A stretch of 64,000 bases of DNA from Lachnospiraceae bacterium (GTDB lineage Bacteria; Bacillota; Clostridia; Lachnospirales; Lachnospiraceae). The notes beneath the pieces are model-generated. The model saw only the letters and a program-made list of their open reading frames with translations, searched no databases and was not told the DNA's origin. The position numbers and the translations under genes are program-made. Of this stretch, positions 8,303-17,241 are shown piece by piece. Within the stretch, counting starts at the first letter, position 1. Each line of letters starts with the position of its first letter. The stretch spans positions 62,001 to 126,000 of the forward strand of contig JAIEFE010000014.1 of the NCBI GenBank assembly GCA_029067085.1. Reading direction: 5' to 3'.

Positions 8303-10141
8303 CTAATCTAAAGTATAAAGTTTACGCCAGTCCTCTGTCTCCTGCCATTGAGGCTGCTCCTCTTTGTATAAAATACAATCCTCTAACACAAGTACATCCA
8401 TATCAGTTCGCATAAAACACTCATAAGCATTCCGGGGCGTACAAACAATCGGTTCCCCTCTTACATTGAATGAAGTATTGACTATCACGCTATATCCTGT
8501 TAACTTTTTAAACTCTTTTAAAATCTGATAATAATATGGATTGGTTTCTTCACTCACCGTCTGAATACGTGCACTGTAGTCAACATGAGTAACTGCCGGA
8601 ATATCCGAACGCTTTTTCCTGACAATTTCCAGCATATTATTATTATACTTTTTTAAATCCTCCTGCACTGCTACTGCCTGTCTGCGCTCCTTTCGCACAT
8701 CTTCCACAATAAGCATATAAGGGCTTTCATCTGTCAATTCAAAGTATTCCGCTACGTCTTCTTTCAAAACAGAAGGTGCAAAAGGTCTGAATGACTCTCT
8801 GTATTTAATTTTTTTATTCAGCTTCACCTGCATTTGCTCTGAACGAGCATCCGCAATAATACTTCTGTTTCCAAGTGCCCTCGGCCCAAACTCCATCCTT
8901 CCCTGAAACAGGCCTATTACTTTCTCTTCCGCCAGTTCCATTGCAATCCTTTTATACAAAGTATCTTTTTCTAATTGATGGTATACATAATGATTGTCAT
9001 CTAAATATTTTTTGATTTCTTTTGATGAATATCTCGGACCAAGATAACTTCCTTTCTGAGAATCGGTTTCTTTTACCACTCTCTGAATACCTGCAACCTG
9101 ATAGGATGCATACAACGCCGCTCCAAGACTGCCACCTGCATCGCCGGCTGCCGGTTGTATCCACATGTTTTTAAAAATATTGCTATTTTTAATTTTGCCG
9201 TTTGCCACACAGTTTAATGCTACACCACCGGCAAGCACCAAATTGTCTATACCCTCCCCATAAGTTTTCTTTGCATGAAAAATCATTTTTAATATGATAT
9301 CTTCTACCACTTTCTGTGCAGATGCCGCTATATCCATTTCACGCTTTGTAATTTCTGTTTCCGGCATTCTACGTGAACCCCCAAAAAGTTTTTCAAATCT
9401 ATGGTTTGTCATGGCGCGGCCATACTGATAATCAAAATAATCCAAATTTAATTGGAAAGATCCGTCTTCTTTTATATTCAGCAACTCGTTCCGAATAATA
9501 TCTTCGTATACAGGTTCTCCATAAGGACCCAACCCCATAAACTTGTAATCACCTGAGTTTACTTTAAATCCACAAAAATAGGTAAATGCACTGTACAATA
9601 ATCCAAGTGAATGTGGAAAACGCAATTCCTCTTTAATTATTAAATTACCTCCAATACCTATTCCAACCGTTGTTGTTGCCCATTCGCCGACCCCATCTAA
9701 CGTAATAACCACTGCCTTTTCAAACGGAGACGGATAAAAGGCGGAAGCCGCATGAGAAATATGATGCTCACACACCAAAAATTTTCTTTCCGGATCTTTG
9801 CCCAATATTCTCTCTATCGACTTATGTATCCATAATTTATCAGAAAACATGGAGTGAAAACTGCGTTCGATAATATCTCTGGAATCATCTCCCGCAGTAA
9901 TAATGTTTTTGATGTAACGATCCAGTGTATATAGCGGATTATCATAAAATACAACAATATCAATATCCTTAGCGCTTATTTCCGCTTCACTTAAGCAATA
10001 CTGAATAGCATTGACCGGTAACCGCAGGTCATGTTTCACCCTGGTAAACCGTTCTTCCTGTGCTGCAGCAATTATGTCACCGTCAATCACAAGACATGCT
10101 CCGGAATCATGATACAGCGCAGATATCCCCAAAATATTCAT
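8303..10141 (-). CDS. NodU/CmcH-family carbamoyltransferase
   Basis: A 612-residue protein that matches the O-carbamoyltransferase family end to end. The N terminus MNILGISALYHDSGACLV and the motif CEHHISHAASAFYPSPF belong to the ASKHA-fold Kae1-like half. LVLAGGVALNCVANGKI and the C-terminal GRMEFGPRALGNRSIIADA with VNTSFNVRGEPIV are also diagnostic. The family uses carbamoyl phosphate and ATP to make carbamoyl-AMP, then carbamoylates a hydroxyl of a sugar or antibiotic. Here the acceptor is probably the glycan attached to flagellin. The gene follows the HldE-like gene by 24 bases. Confidence 0.93.
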   Translation of the reverse strand: MNILGISALYHDSGACLVIDGDIIAAAQEERFTRVKHDLRLPVNAIQYCLSEAEISAKDIDIVVFYDNPLYTLDRYIKNIITAGDDSRDIIERSFHSMFSDKLWIHKSIERILGKDPERKFLVCEHHISHAASAFYPSPFEKAVVITLDGVGEWATTTVGIGIGGNLIIKEELRFPHSLGLLYSAFTYFCGFKVNSGDYKFMGLGPYGEPVYEDIIRNELLNIKEDGSFQLNLDYFDYQYGRAMTNHRFEKLFGGSRRMPETEITKREMDIAASAQKVVEDIILKMIFHAKKTYGEGIDNLVLAGGVALNCVANGKIKNSNIFKNMWIQPAAGDAGGSLGAALYASYQVAGIQRVVKETDSQKGSYLGPRYSSKEIKKYLDDNHYVYHQLEKDTLYKRIAMELAEEKVIGLFQGRMEFGPRALGNRSIIADARSEQMQVKLNKKIKYRESFRPFAPSVLKEDVAEYFELTDESPYMLIVEDVRKERRQAVAVQEDLKKYNNNMLEIVRKKRSDIPAVTHVDYSARIQTVSEETNPYYYQILKEFKKLTGYSVIVNTSFNVRGEPIVCTPRNAYECFMRTDMDVLVLEDCILYKEEQPQWQETEDWRKLYTLD

Positions 10142-10165
10142 CTGTTATTCCTCTTTTCCATCTAT

Positions 10166-11698
10166 CTAAATATTCAGCAATGTACTCGCAAATTTCAACG
10201 CATTAACCTTTTCAACCGACTCTCTGTTTCCAACTATATTAGCGCCAAGCGCTCCGCCAATATTACCCATAAAAGTCCCAATTTCCATTGGTGCACCTGC
10301 CGCTGCAAATATCCCTGCCAACGAGAAAAAAGCATCCCCTGCACCTATGGTATCTTTTACCGACAAGGTAAATGCCGGACACCTTTCTATTTTTTCATCA
10401 TCAATCTGCCATGCCCCCTGTGCTCCGCGCGTCAACCATCCATTTCCATTAAAGTGCTTGCTGAGTTCTCTCACTTTTATTTCCTCACTGTCCGCATATG
10501 ATGGAAACGCTAAATTTAATTCATTCTGGTCTAATGTAAAAATATCTGCCCTATTATATTTTGTTATTATATTTCTGCCTTTATTAGAAGAATTTGTCTG
10601 ACAGTTAAGTATCAAATACTTTGCCCTCCTTTGTATGATTTCCATAACTTTTTCATCTATCAGTCCATGCCCAAAATCACACAAAAAAACCGCATCATAT
10701 TCTTCTATTGTCTCACTTAATCTGTCAATAAATTTCTCTTTTGTTTCCTGCTCATAACCTAACTTATCCGGAATATTATTGATCGCAAATATCTTACGAT
10801 ATTCATCGCGTTTCTCGTTTCTTGACAGATACCTCTGCTTAATAATGGTTGGAACTTCTTTACTGTAAACCAGCCTTAGATTAATTTTGTCTGCATATTC
10901 GTCAAACATAGCCAAACGTATGTTTTCCTCGTTCCCGATAATCGACAGCAATGTCACATTTGGGGTAAACGTCGATAAATGCCTTGCCACAGCTAAAGAT
11001 CCCCCAAAATACTCTTCCGTATTGCACAATCTGGCTGAATACCCCATATCTTTGGACATCATACCCTGCACATTACAATATGCATATTTATCGATAATAA
11101 CATCGCCTACCACCAAAACTTTTAAGCGGCTGGCCTTTTCCGCGTACTTCTTAATATCTTCCATGGAACATTTCGACTTAAAATCTTCCATATATGCCCT
11201 AACATCTTCCGGCAGTCCTGACATCGCCGTATTTATCAGTTTTGTCGAACTGAATATCTGTCCGGTAGTAAATTCTATTCTTCCGCCATGCTTTTCCACT
11301 AATTCCCGTTCTTCTGTTATTTTTCCTGTGATATCATCTTTGGAGCTTCTATATTCTTCTCCTTTTACATAGATATCCGGTTCAACGGCCTCCACAATAT
11401 CATTTACTGTATATTCCTCCGATAGCATTACATAATCAATGCACTCTATCGCAGCCAAAAATTTCAACCGCATCTCATCGTTAAAATATGGCCTTCCCGG
11501 ACCCTTCCTGACATATTTCTCTGAAGTAATGGAGACAACAAGAATATCCCCCATAGTTTTTGCCTGTTCAAAATGAATTATATGTCCCGGATGCACAAGA
11601 TCAAAAACACCATGACATAAAACCACTGTCTTGTTATCCTGCTTTACTTTTTTTTTAATATCTTCTGCATACTCCGCCTTTGTGACTATTTTCCCCAT
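10166..11698 (-). CDS. HldE-like bifunctional protein with reversed domain order
   Basis: A 510-residue fusion. Residues about 20-150 are a cytidylyltransferase-fold nucleotidyltransferase of the RfaE2 type: CHGVFDLVHPGH with the HxGH site at 36-39 and a conserved GPGRPYFNDEMRLKFLAAI. Residues about 170-510 are a PfkB/ribokinase domain like RfaE1, with VVGDVIIDKYAY, GGSLAVARHLSTF and the catalytic anion hole DTIGAGDAFF. In proteobacterial HldE the kinase is first and the transferase second; here they are swapped. With GmhA and GmhB in the same island this completes the enzymes needed for an NDP-heptose, by family most likely ADP-D-glycero-beta-D-manno-heptose. No HldD epimerase is seen. Confidence 0.85.
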   Translation of the reverse strand: MGKIVTKAEYAEDIKKKVKQDNKTVVLCHGVFDLVHPGHIIHFEQAKTMGDILVVSITSEKYVRKGPGRPYFNDEMRLKFLAAIECIDYVMLSEEYTVNDIVEAVEPDIYVKGEEYRSSKDDITGKITEERELVEKHGGRIEFTTGQIFSSTKLINTAMSGLPEDVRAYMEDFKSKCSMEDIKKYAEKASRLKVLVVGDVIIDKYAYCNVQGMMSKDMGYSARLCNTEEYFGGSLAVARHLSTFTPNVTLLSIIGNEENIRLAMFDEYADKINLRLVYSKEVPTIIKQRYLSRNEKRDEYRKIFAINNIPDKLGYEQETKEKFIDRLSETIEEYDAVFLCDFGHGLIDEKVMEIIQRRAKYLILNCQTNSSNKGRNIITKYNRADIFTLDQNELNLAFPSYADSEEIKVRELSKHFNGNGWLTRGAQGAWQIDDEKIERCPAFTLSVKDTIGAGDAFFSLAGIFAAAGAPMEIGTFMGNIGGALGANIVGNRESVEKVNALKFASTLLNI

Positions 11699-11762
11699 TT
11701 TTATTCACCCTAAAATTTACCCGATTATTACCTTTCACTATCTGAGTTCTAAATGATATATC

Positions 11763-13082
11763 TTATATCTCTAAAAGATACATATTATTTTTTAAATAAG
11801 TCCAGCTTATTCGGGCATTATTCATCGTATAACCTTTCATTCCATATTTTCTTCGCTCTTTTGAAAATGCATGTTCCTTATACCATTTGTCTATAATCAT
11901 CTTGTATTTTTCCATGCACTCTTTTTCTTCCAGCGATTCCGTCCAAGTACCATCCAAGCGTGAGTTCATCTCTACTACCGCCTCATATATCTCATCTTCG
12001 GTATCGTCAATCAAGCTTATCTTTTTCTTTTTATACTTTGAAAAATATATATGGCATTCATCTACTACATCTAATACTTCATAAAGGTTCAAATAACGTT
12101 CTTTTTCCTCTGACCAAAACTTCTTTGGCAAATACATATTTTGCTCCATAAATACACATGATTCCCACCCTGTATTCATCCCAACTGTATTAATCATTAT
12201 GTAAGGTCTTCCCAAATATCCGGGCAAAACCCATAATCCAGAGTTACAGGCAATCATAAATTTGCAATTTTGTAATAAATAAAAGTCCATCAGTTCGTCA
12301 TAATACTGATTCGCATAATCTATGATTCCTGGAATCGTACACTTATCGCACTCAAATTTCCCCATTCTTACAGTTTGCATGCTCTCCTGATGCAAATATA
12401 AACATGCTTTCTGAATAGAATTTATATCACAGTTAGATATAACAGTTTCCCTTGCATATTCCTCACCATAATTAAGCCTTTTTTCTTTTTCCTCCCTAGC
12501 ATGAATACAAACAAAGTCCCCCTTTATACCAAGTTGCTTAAACTTTTTTTCCCCTTCTGTAAGCAGGGCAGATGATAATTCTATAAGCGGTCTCCCCAAT
12601 TTTGTTTCTATATACCCCGGTTCTCTAAATTTGTATCTGTTAAAGGAATTCACATTTATTTCCGTTTTATGGCGTTTTAATGTATACATCCAAAAATCAA
12701 TATTACTGTCATCAATAATGCATACGTATTGGTTAAAAATCTCCAATGCTCTTTCATTAAATACACCGCCTTTATATGTCTCGGGAAAGAGCGGCAATAC
12801 TACATGCATTTCAAGCTTATCCAATTTATTCTCATAGAGATCATTTACCATTCGCATAAGCCTAGGCATACTTTCCCCTACGGCTTCCATTCCAATCCCA
12901 TATAAATTAATTCTTGTAAATTTAGATTTCAGAGACTGCCATTTCCTTTCATAAAAATCATCACTGAGCAATCTCATTTTATATAGATGGAGTTTTTCTT
13001 CATATGGATTCATTTCATCTATATCATGATTGGAAAAATTCTTTTTAAAAATAGTATTGCTTATTTTCTTCAGGGTTTTCAT
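11763..13082 (-). CDS. Putative glycosyltransferase, TIGR04372-like
   Basis: A 439-residue protein from the ATG at 13082, which has AAGGAA eight bases before it. A frame start at 13115 would overlap the previous gene and has no ribosome site. The part from about residue 190 resembles the TIGR04372 family: DFVCIHAREEKEKR, a region on converting positions and rank (QTVRMGKFECDK), then DLL-type CKFMIACNSGLWVLPGYLGRP and INTVGMNTGW. Family members sit in surface-polysaccharide and flagellin-modification loci, but their donors and acceptors are poorly known. It follows the B12 radical SAM gene directly and may attach the sugar made by this pathway. Confidence 0.65.
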   Translation of the reverse strand: MKTLKKISNTIFKKNFSNHDIDEMNPYEEKLHLYKMRLLSDDFYERKWQSLKSKFTRINLYGIGMEAVGESMPRLMRMVNDLYENKLDKLEMHVVLPLFPETYKGGVFNERALEIFNQYVCIIDDSNIDFWMYTLKRHKTEINVNSFNRYKFREPGYIETKLGRPLIELSSALLTEGEKKFKQLGIKGDFVCIHAREEKEKRLNYGEEYARETVISNCDINSIQKACLYLHQESMQTVRMGKFECDKCTIPGIIDYANQYYDELMDFYLLQNCKFMIACNSGLWVLPGYLGRPYIMINTVGMNTGWESCVFMEQNMYLPKKFWSEEKERYLNLYEVLDVVDECHIYFSKYKKKKISLIDDTEDEIYEAVVEMNSRLDGTWTESLEEKECMEKYKMIIDKWYKEHAFSKERRKYGMKGYTMNNARISWTYLKNNMYLLEI

Positions 13083-13096
13083 AAAATTCCTTTTTA

Positions 13097-14539
13097 CTAG
13101 AAATAGATTCCACAATGCCTTCTTGTTTGTTTCCTGTATTCCTTTAACTCTTCTTCTGTAATATCAAGTATCCTGCAGGCTCGCGCTCTCTTCTCCGGAG
13201 TAGAGAAATTAATCCTATCCCACTCGAAAGCGCGTAAAATTGCCAATTCATTAGGAGTGAATTCTTCAGTTGTAATGTTTCCTTTACCAAATCCAAAATT
13301 GATATCATCTTCAAAAAAAGTAAAATCTTCCGGAAGTGCATGCATTTTCTCTGCCAATTCAAATAATTCTGTCTTGGGTAATACTGTCGCAATATGGATA
13401 TCTATCATATCAAGATCCAATTCTTCTGCCACCCTTAAAGATTCCCTTATTTCCTCCCAGGTTTCTCCCGGAAATCCTATTATAAAATTAGCACGCATTA
13501 ATATATCCAATTCTCTGCAAATAGAAACAATCTCCGGAATAATCTCCAATCTCAGAGGTTTATGAATGATTTTATGCAAGACCCGCTCACAACCTGATTC
13601 AATGGAAATACCAAAGTTCTTCAGTCCTGCTTTTTTCATTAACTCTAATATATCCCGATCCAAATGCCATGCTGCTACCGTACCAATCTGAATTTCAATG
13701 TGATATTCACGTCTAATAATCTCATTAAAAATATACTTCGCACGTTCCTTATCCGCCAGCAGACAATCATCAAGGAAAATAATTGTATCTACATGTTTTT
13801 CCCGTACAAAAAAATCTATTTCATCCAGTACGTCATCTGCAGGACGATATGCCACTTTTCTTCCACTAATAGTTCGTGTTGCACAAAACAGGCAATTATA
13901 GGGACATCCATATGAGGAAATGATACTAGCACTTCTTCCTTTTGCCTCTGCTGTGTGATTGGACGCAGATTTTCGATCTGCATCCAGATAACGGTCTACG
14001 TCTACCAGAGAATAATCAGGTTTTACCAATTTAGAAACATCAGAAATATAACGTTTCATTGGATTAATCACATCTCTATCATTCTTTCTATAAGCTATAC
14101 CCTCAAACTGTGCAATTGCTTCATAATCCCTTTTCTCAACCATTGACAAAAAGTAGTCAAGCCTTTCTTCTGCATGTCCCATCATAGCAATGTCTACATT
14201 TTTATCTTTTATAACATGCTCAGGACAAACTGTAGGATACACACCCCCCATAATGACAGGAACTTCCGGCATAACTTCCTTGGATATTTTTGCTATCTCA
14301 TGATATGTTCTGAAATATTCAACTGATAAGGCCGTAATCAAAACAACATCCGGCTTATTTTCTACTATTTTTACTCTCACATCTTCTTCGCTATACTCAT
14401 TTACATTCGCATCAATCACGGATAATTCAAATTTATCTTTTAACACTGCCGTGATGATGGGCACTGCCGTGGTCATGCCTCTCCACGGCCTTTTTCCAAA
14501 CCACGCATAATTAGCTACAACTAATACTACTTTCATCAT
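13097..14539 (-). CDS. B12-binding-domain radical SAM protein
   Basis: A 480-residue protein. The first 150 residues form a cobalamin-binding-type Rossmann domain (VVLVVANYAWFGKRPWRG start, VIMGGVYPTVCPEHVI, GHAEERLDYF). The radical SAM motif Cys212-Pro-Tyr-Asn-Cys216-Leu-Phe-Cys219 follows, then ISIESGCERVL and FIIGFPGETWEEI, typical of the class B-like branch. Such enzymes methylate unreactive carbons or rearrange rings. The classic DxHxxG loop is not obvious, so B12 may not be bound. The gene heads the left block of the island, and its ribosome site is odd: the Shine-Dalgarno sequence lies 26 bases away, across a hairpin (14540-14572). Confidence 0.85.
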   Translation of the reverse strand: MMKVVLVVANYAWFGKRPWRGMTTAVPIITAVLKDKFELSVIDANVNEYSEEDVRVKIVENKPDVVLITALSVEYFRTYHEIAKISKEVMPEVPVIMGGVYPTVCPEHVIKDKNVDIAMMGHAEERLDYFLSMVEKRDYEAIAQFEGIAYRKNDRDVINPMKRYISDVSKLVKPDYSLVDVDRYLDADRKSASNHTAEAKGRSASIISSYGCPYNCLFCATRTISGRKVAYRPADDVLDEIDFFVREKHVDTIIFLDDCLLADKERAKYIFNEIIRREYHIEIQIGTVAAWHLDRDILELMKKAGLKNFGISIESGCERVLHKIIHKPLRLEIIPEIVSICRELDILMRANFIIGFPGETWEEIRESLRVAEELDLDMIDIHIATVLPKTELFELAEKMHALPEDFTFFEDDINFGFGKGNITTEEFTPNELAILRAFEWDRINFSTPEKRARACRILDITEEELKEYRKQTRRHCGIYF

Positions 14540-14572
14540 TTTTTAACATACCTATTAAGGTATGGCCTCCTT
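14540..14572 (-). promoter_or_regulatory. Hairpin-bridged ribosome binding site
   Basis: On the minus strand a perfect Shine-Dalgarno AAGGAGG (14566-14572) is separated from the first ATG (14539) by 26 bases. Between them lies an 18-base hairpin, CATACCT-TAAT-AGGTATG (14547-14564), with a 7-bp stem. If folded, it leaves about 8 unpaired bases between SD and ATG, a normal spacing. The hairpin would then help translation, or its melting could switch it off. This is seen in the sequence; its effect is inferred. Confidence 0.55.
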
Positions 14573-14584
14573 ACATCATTATTT

Positions 14585-14800
14585 GATTACCATTCTCAAC
14601 ACCCAGTATAAAATATGATATATATACTAATTGTCAAGTATAATTTTAAATTTCTTGTATAAAACCTTCATAATGCATTGTACCAAAAGAGTGATCTGTG
14701 TTCAAGTCATAGTAAGGAGTTGGTACACAATGGGGCATCACAATCAGAATCCTCTTTTGCCGCTAAATACACGCTTTTCAAAGAATCCCACACTTTTAAG
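14585..14800 (-). pseudogene. Remnant of a second CDP-glycerol-type transferase gene
   Basis: Read on the minus strand from 14797, this stretch encodes pieces closely similar to the gene at 22356-23756: KVWDSLKSVYLAAKEDSDCD (intact gene: SMWDSLESVYLAVREDPDCD). After a one-base shift follows HCVPTPYYDLNTDHSFGTMH (intact: YCVPIPYFDLNTDHSFGAMH). It then jumps about 50 codons in the same frame to YT-stop-QLVYISYFIL (intact: YTNQLVYIPYFML). It carries one frameshift, two in-frame stops and an internal deletion, so it is dead. It marks the joint between the two halves of the island. Confidence 0.85.
14610..14637 (-). promoter_or_regulatory. Possible sigma-A promoter for the left half of the island
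   Basis: On the minus strand TTGACA (14632-14637), a 16-base spacer and TATTTT (14610-14615) lie about 70 bases before the radical SAM start at 14539. The bases sit inside the pseudogene remnant, where the intact paralogue codes for YTNQLVYIPYF. A promoter here would have arisen from decayed coding sequence, and the match could also be chance in AT-rich DNA. Confidence 0.35.
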
Positions 14801-14821
14801 GTATGGTCGGTTTAATATCCT

Positions 14822-17230
14822 TTAAAACTCCTCTATTATATCTGTTCCCGTGATTTCTGAAAAACGCTCTAACCATAGTAAATATCGGAACCTACCTACC
14901 ATATACAATACGTTCTCTTCATCTTTTCCCTTTCCCATTTGGAGTTTCTCCCAGCGAAATTCCTTCAAAAACATCTCCTGTAGTTCTCTCCTACTAAATT
15001 GCATACAATTAACATATGGATATCCATAATGTTTCTGATAGGATCCGGCAAAAATACAAATCCGCATTCTATCAAAAGCAGAAAAATATTCTTCATACAA
15101 ATTATACGCTGGTTTAATATCAAATCCTGTAATCTTTCCATCGATATTATATGCCTTTTCCCCATGAAAGGTAGTTTCCATTAAAATATCATTAAAAGGA
15201 ATTCCCAGCCACTCACATAATTCGGTCAATTTTTCTTTTGGATAACATTTCAGATCTTCAAACTTTATCATACAATGTGACCAATTTTTATATGTGTTTT
15301 TGCTCTCTATACAACACGGTTGCGAGCATATACCGTAAATAATTGTCAGATAATCTGGATTGCGAATATATCTCATAATAGATCCTGCCCAGATATATCT
15401 ATTACGCACCATGCTAACTGTGAAGCCCTTTACATCATCACTACCCAACCAATATGCCCACTCCCTTACATATTTTCGATCACTCATATGAGGTTCCCAA
15501 TATATAATCATACTATCTATATCATTCAATTCTTTTCCAAACATCACATTATTGGCAAGATGAAACATAACAAATAATTCCTGAGAAGTAAAATGAGTAC
15601 TTAAACTTAAAAATTTCTCCATCTCTTTATTGAATTTTTCTATATCAGGAAAGTCGTTTTCTATTCTCTGGGGACGCGCCTCCCGTTGATACAAAGTCCA
15701 AAAATCCGCTAATATATTCTTAGATTCTTCCTCTGCCAAACGTATACAAATATTATACAAATCCAGACTTAAAAATGGAACCTCCATTAAACCTATATCC
15801 TCCATCTTCACAATCTGTGGATGACTATCTAATATCTGCCTGAACAATATATTCCCACAATATGTCGGTATTGCTCCCAACAGTATTCCTTTGGGACGCA
15901 ATTCTTTTCGATATGTTGGAGTTTCACTTTGTAAATGAATACATTTCATCATATCAGAAAAATAATCTGTATAGTCAAATATTCCATGTTCTCCAAGTTT
16001 TTCTATTATTGACGCCTTTTTCTCTAATGCCTCTTCTGTCAAGTACTTATTGTAAGCATATTCCGGCATAAGCACCAGATAAATGTTATTCTCTGACACG
16101 CCCTCCTTATTCTCCATTGGGATCTGAAATTTTGTTTTTTCTGATTCATTCTCTCCTAAAATATCCCAAAATTTGATTTCTCCTATACCTTCTCCATTCG
16201 CTTTCCACCATCTGTATGCACGATTACATAATCGTATATCGCCTGTCAAAACCAGATTCTTTCCTTGAAATATATTCATAAGATTATTCTCAGGCACTTC
16301 CAGATAATCCCTCAGTAACAGGTAACGTACATTTCTCTCATAACCTCCATATGCGTAAAGATTTACATCTCCAAATCCCCAAGCGCTATGCTTTGATGCA
16401 CCCTCTAATAAAACTGCCTGCTTATATTGCTCCTCAACCTCCGCTTTTCTTAAGATTGGCTTCCCGAACAGACTTTTTCTACCATTGCTCTTTTTTTCTG
16501 TCTGAAAGGCACATATATCAAGGCCATTCGATAGCAGCCAGTCATATGCATCCTGTGCCATTGTGCCTATTCCACGAATTATGATTTGTTTCTCCTTACG
16601 CAATCTATCAAGCAGCGCCTGGACATTTCCGTCTGCATCCGTTATCTTTCCCGCCTTGATATTAGCCTCATAAATCTCATCTATACATTCAAATTCTACT
16701 GAAGAACTTCTTAGCCGTTCCTGTTTCCAGTTTCTACTTTTCTGATGAACTCCCTCTGCCCATATTTCATAGTTACAATCACTTGGTACGATATCGCTCC
16801 CTACCTTCATTCCCATTTCCTGCCAGTATTTTCCATCCACCCTAACAGGAATTCCCTCGTTTATAAGATATTCCGCCATATAACATGCAAGTTCATTGCA
16901 CCCATGGATTGTCACACCTGTATACTCCGGATATACATCACGAAAGCCTATCGCATCATCACATTTCGCCAATTCCCATAACATCCTTACTTCTCTTCTG
17001 GCTTCTTTATCCAGCCATGCATAACAAACAATCTCTTGTTTCGTATTCACCACCGGAATCGGATCCGAATTAATATTCTTTAAAAAATATTCTCTTGCTT
17101 TTTTCCAGATAGTTTCATCCAAAAGCAGATATTCGCTTTGTGTATTTCCATCAAAACAGTCTGTTCCTCTCGATAAAAGATTTAAATCATTCTCGTTAGT
17201 TTCAATAAGACGTATCATTTTAGTCTCCAT
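14822..17230 (-). CDS. Sulfotransferase fused to Rossmann-like N-terminal domains
   Basis: An 802-residue protein. The last 360 residues look like a PAPS-dependent sulfotransferase: GILLGAIPTYCGNILF followed by RQILDSHPQI (residues about 448-473) at the 5'-phosphosulfate-binding loop, VSMVRNRYIWAGSIMRYI at the 3'-phosphate-binding region, and MIKFEDLKCYPKEKLTELC with WLGIPF near the end. The N-terminal half holds Gly-rich Rossmann-like segments near residues 106-129, 216-239 and 324-357, as in the SGNH fusion of this island. The loop lacks the usual Gly-Ser/Thr pair, so activity needs testing. The gene follows an APS kinase gene by 11 bases, so donor supply and transfer are paired. No signal peptide is present; it acts in the cytoplasm. 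Confidence 0.7.
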   Translation of the reverse strand: METKMIRLIETNENDLNLLSRGTDCFDGNTQSEYLLLDETIWKKAREYFLKNINSDPIPVVNTKQEIVCYAWLDKEARREVRMLWELAKCDDAIGFRDVYPEYTGVTIHGCNELACYMAEYLINEGIPVRVDGKYWQEMGMKVGSDIVPSDCNYEIWAEGVHQKSRNWKQERLRSSSVEFECIDEIYEANIKAGKITDADGNVQALLDRLRKEKQIIIRGIGTMAQDAYDWLLSNGLDICAFQTEKKSNGRKSLFGKPILRKAEVEEQYKQAVLLEGASKHSAWGFGDVNLYAYGGYERNVRYLLLRDYLEVPENNLMNIFQGKNLVLTGDIRLCNRAYRWWKANGEGIGEIKFWDILGENESEKTKFQIPMENKEGVSENNIYLVLMPEYAYNKYLTEEALEKKASIIEKLGEHGIFDYTDYFSDMMKCIHLQSETPTYRKELRPKGILLGAIPTYCGNILFRQILDSHPQIVKMEDIGLMEVPFLSLDLYNICIRLAEEESKNILADFWTLYQREARPQRIENDFPDIEKFNKEMEKFLSLSTHFTSQELFVMFHLANNVMFGKELNDIDSMIIYWEPHMSDRKYVREWAYWLGSDDVKGFTVSMVRNRYIWAGSIMRYIRNPDYLTIIYGICSQPCCIESKNTYKNWSHCMIKFEDLKCYPKEKLTELCEWLGIPFNDILMETTFHGEKAYNIDGKITGFDIKPAYNLYEEYFSAFDRMRICIFAGSYQKHYGYPYVNCMQFSRRELQEMFLKEFRWEKLQMGKGKDEENVLYMVGRFRYLLWLERFSEITGTDIIEEF

Positions 17231-17241
17231 TCCACCGCTCT

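Noticed and set aside
13097..14539. A ribosomally made peptide pathway with radical SAM enzymes
   Set aside because: No small precursor gene, leader peptidase or exporter lies near any of the radical SAM genes; the neighbours are sugar enzymes.
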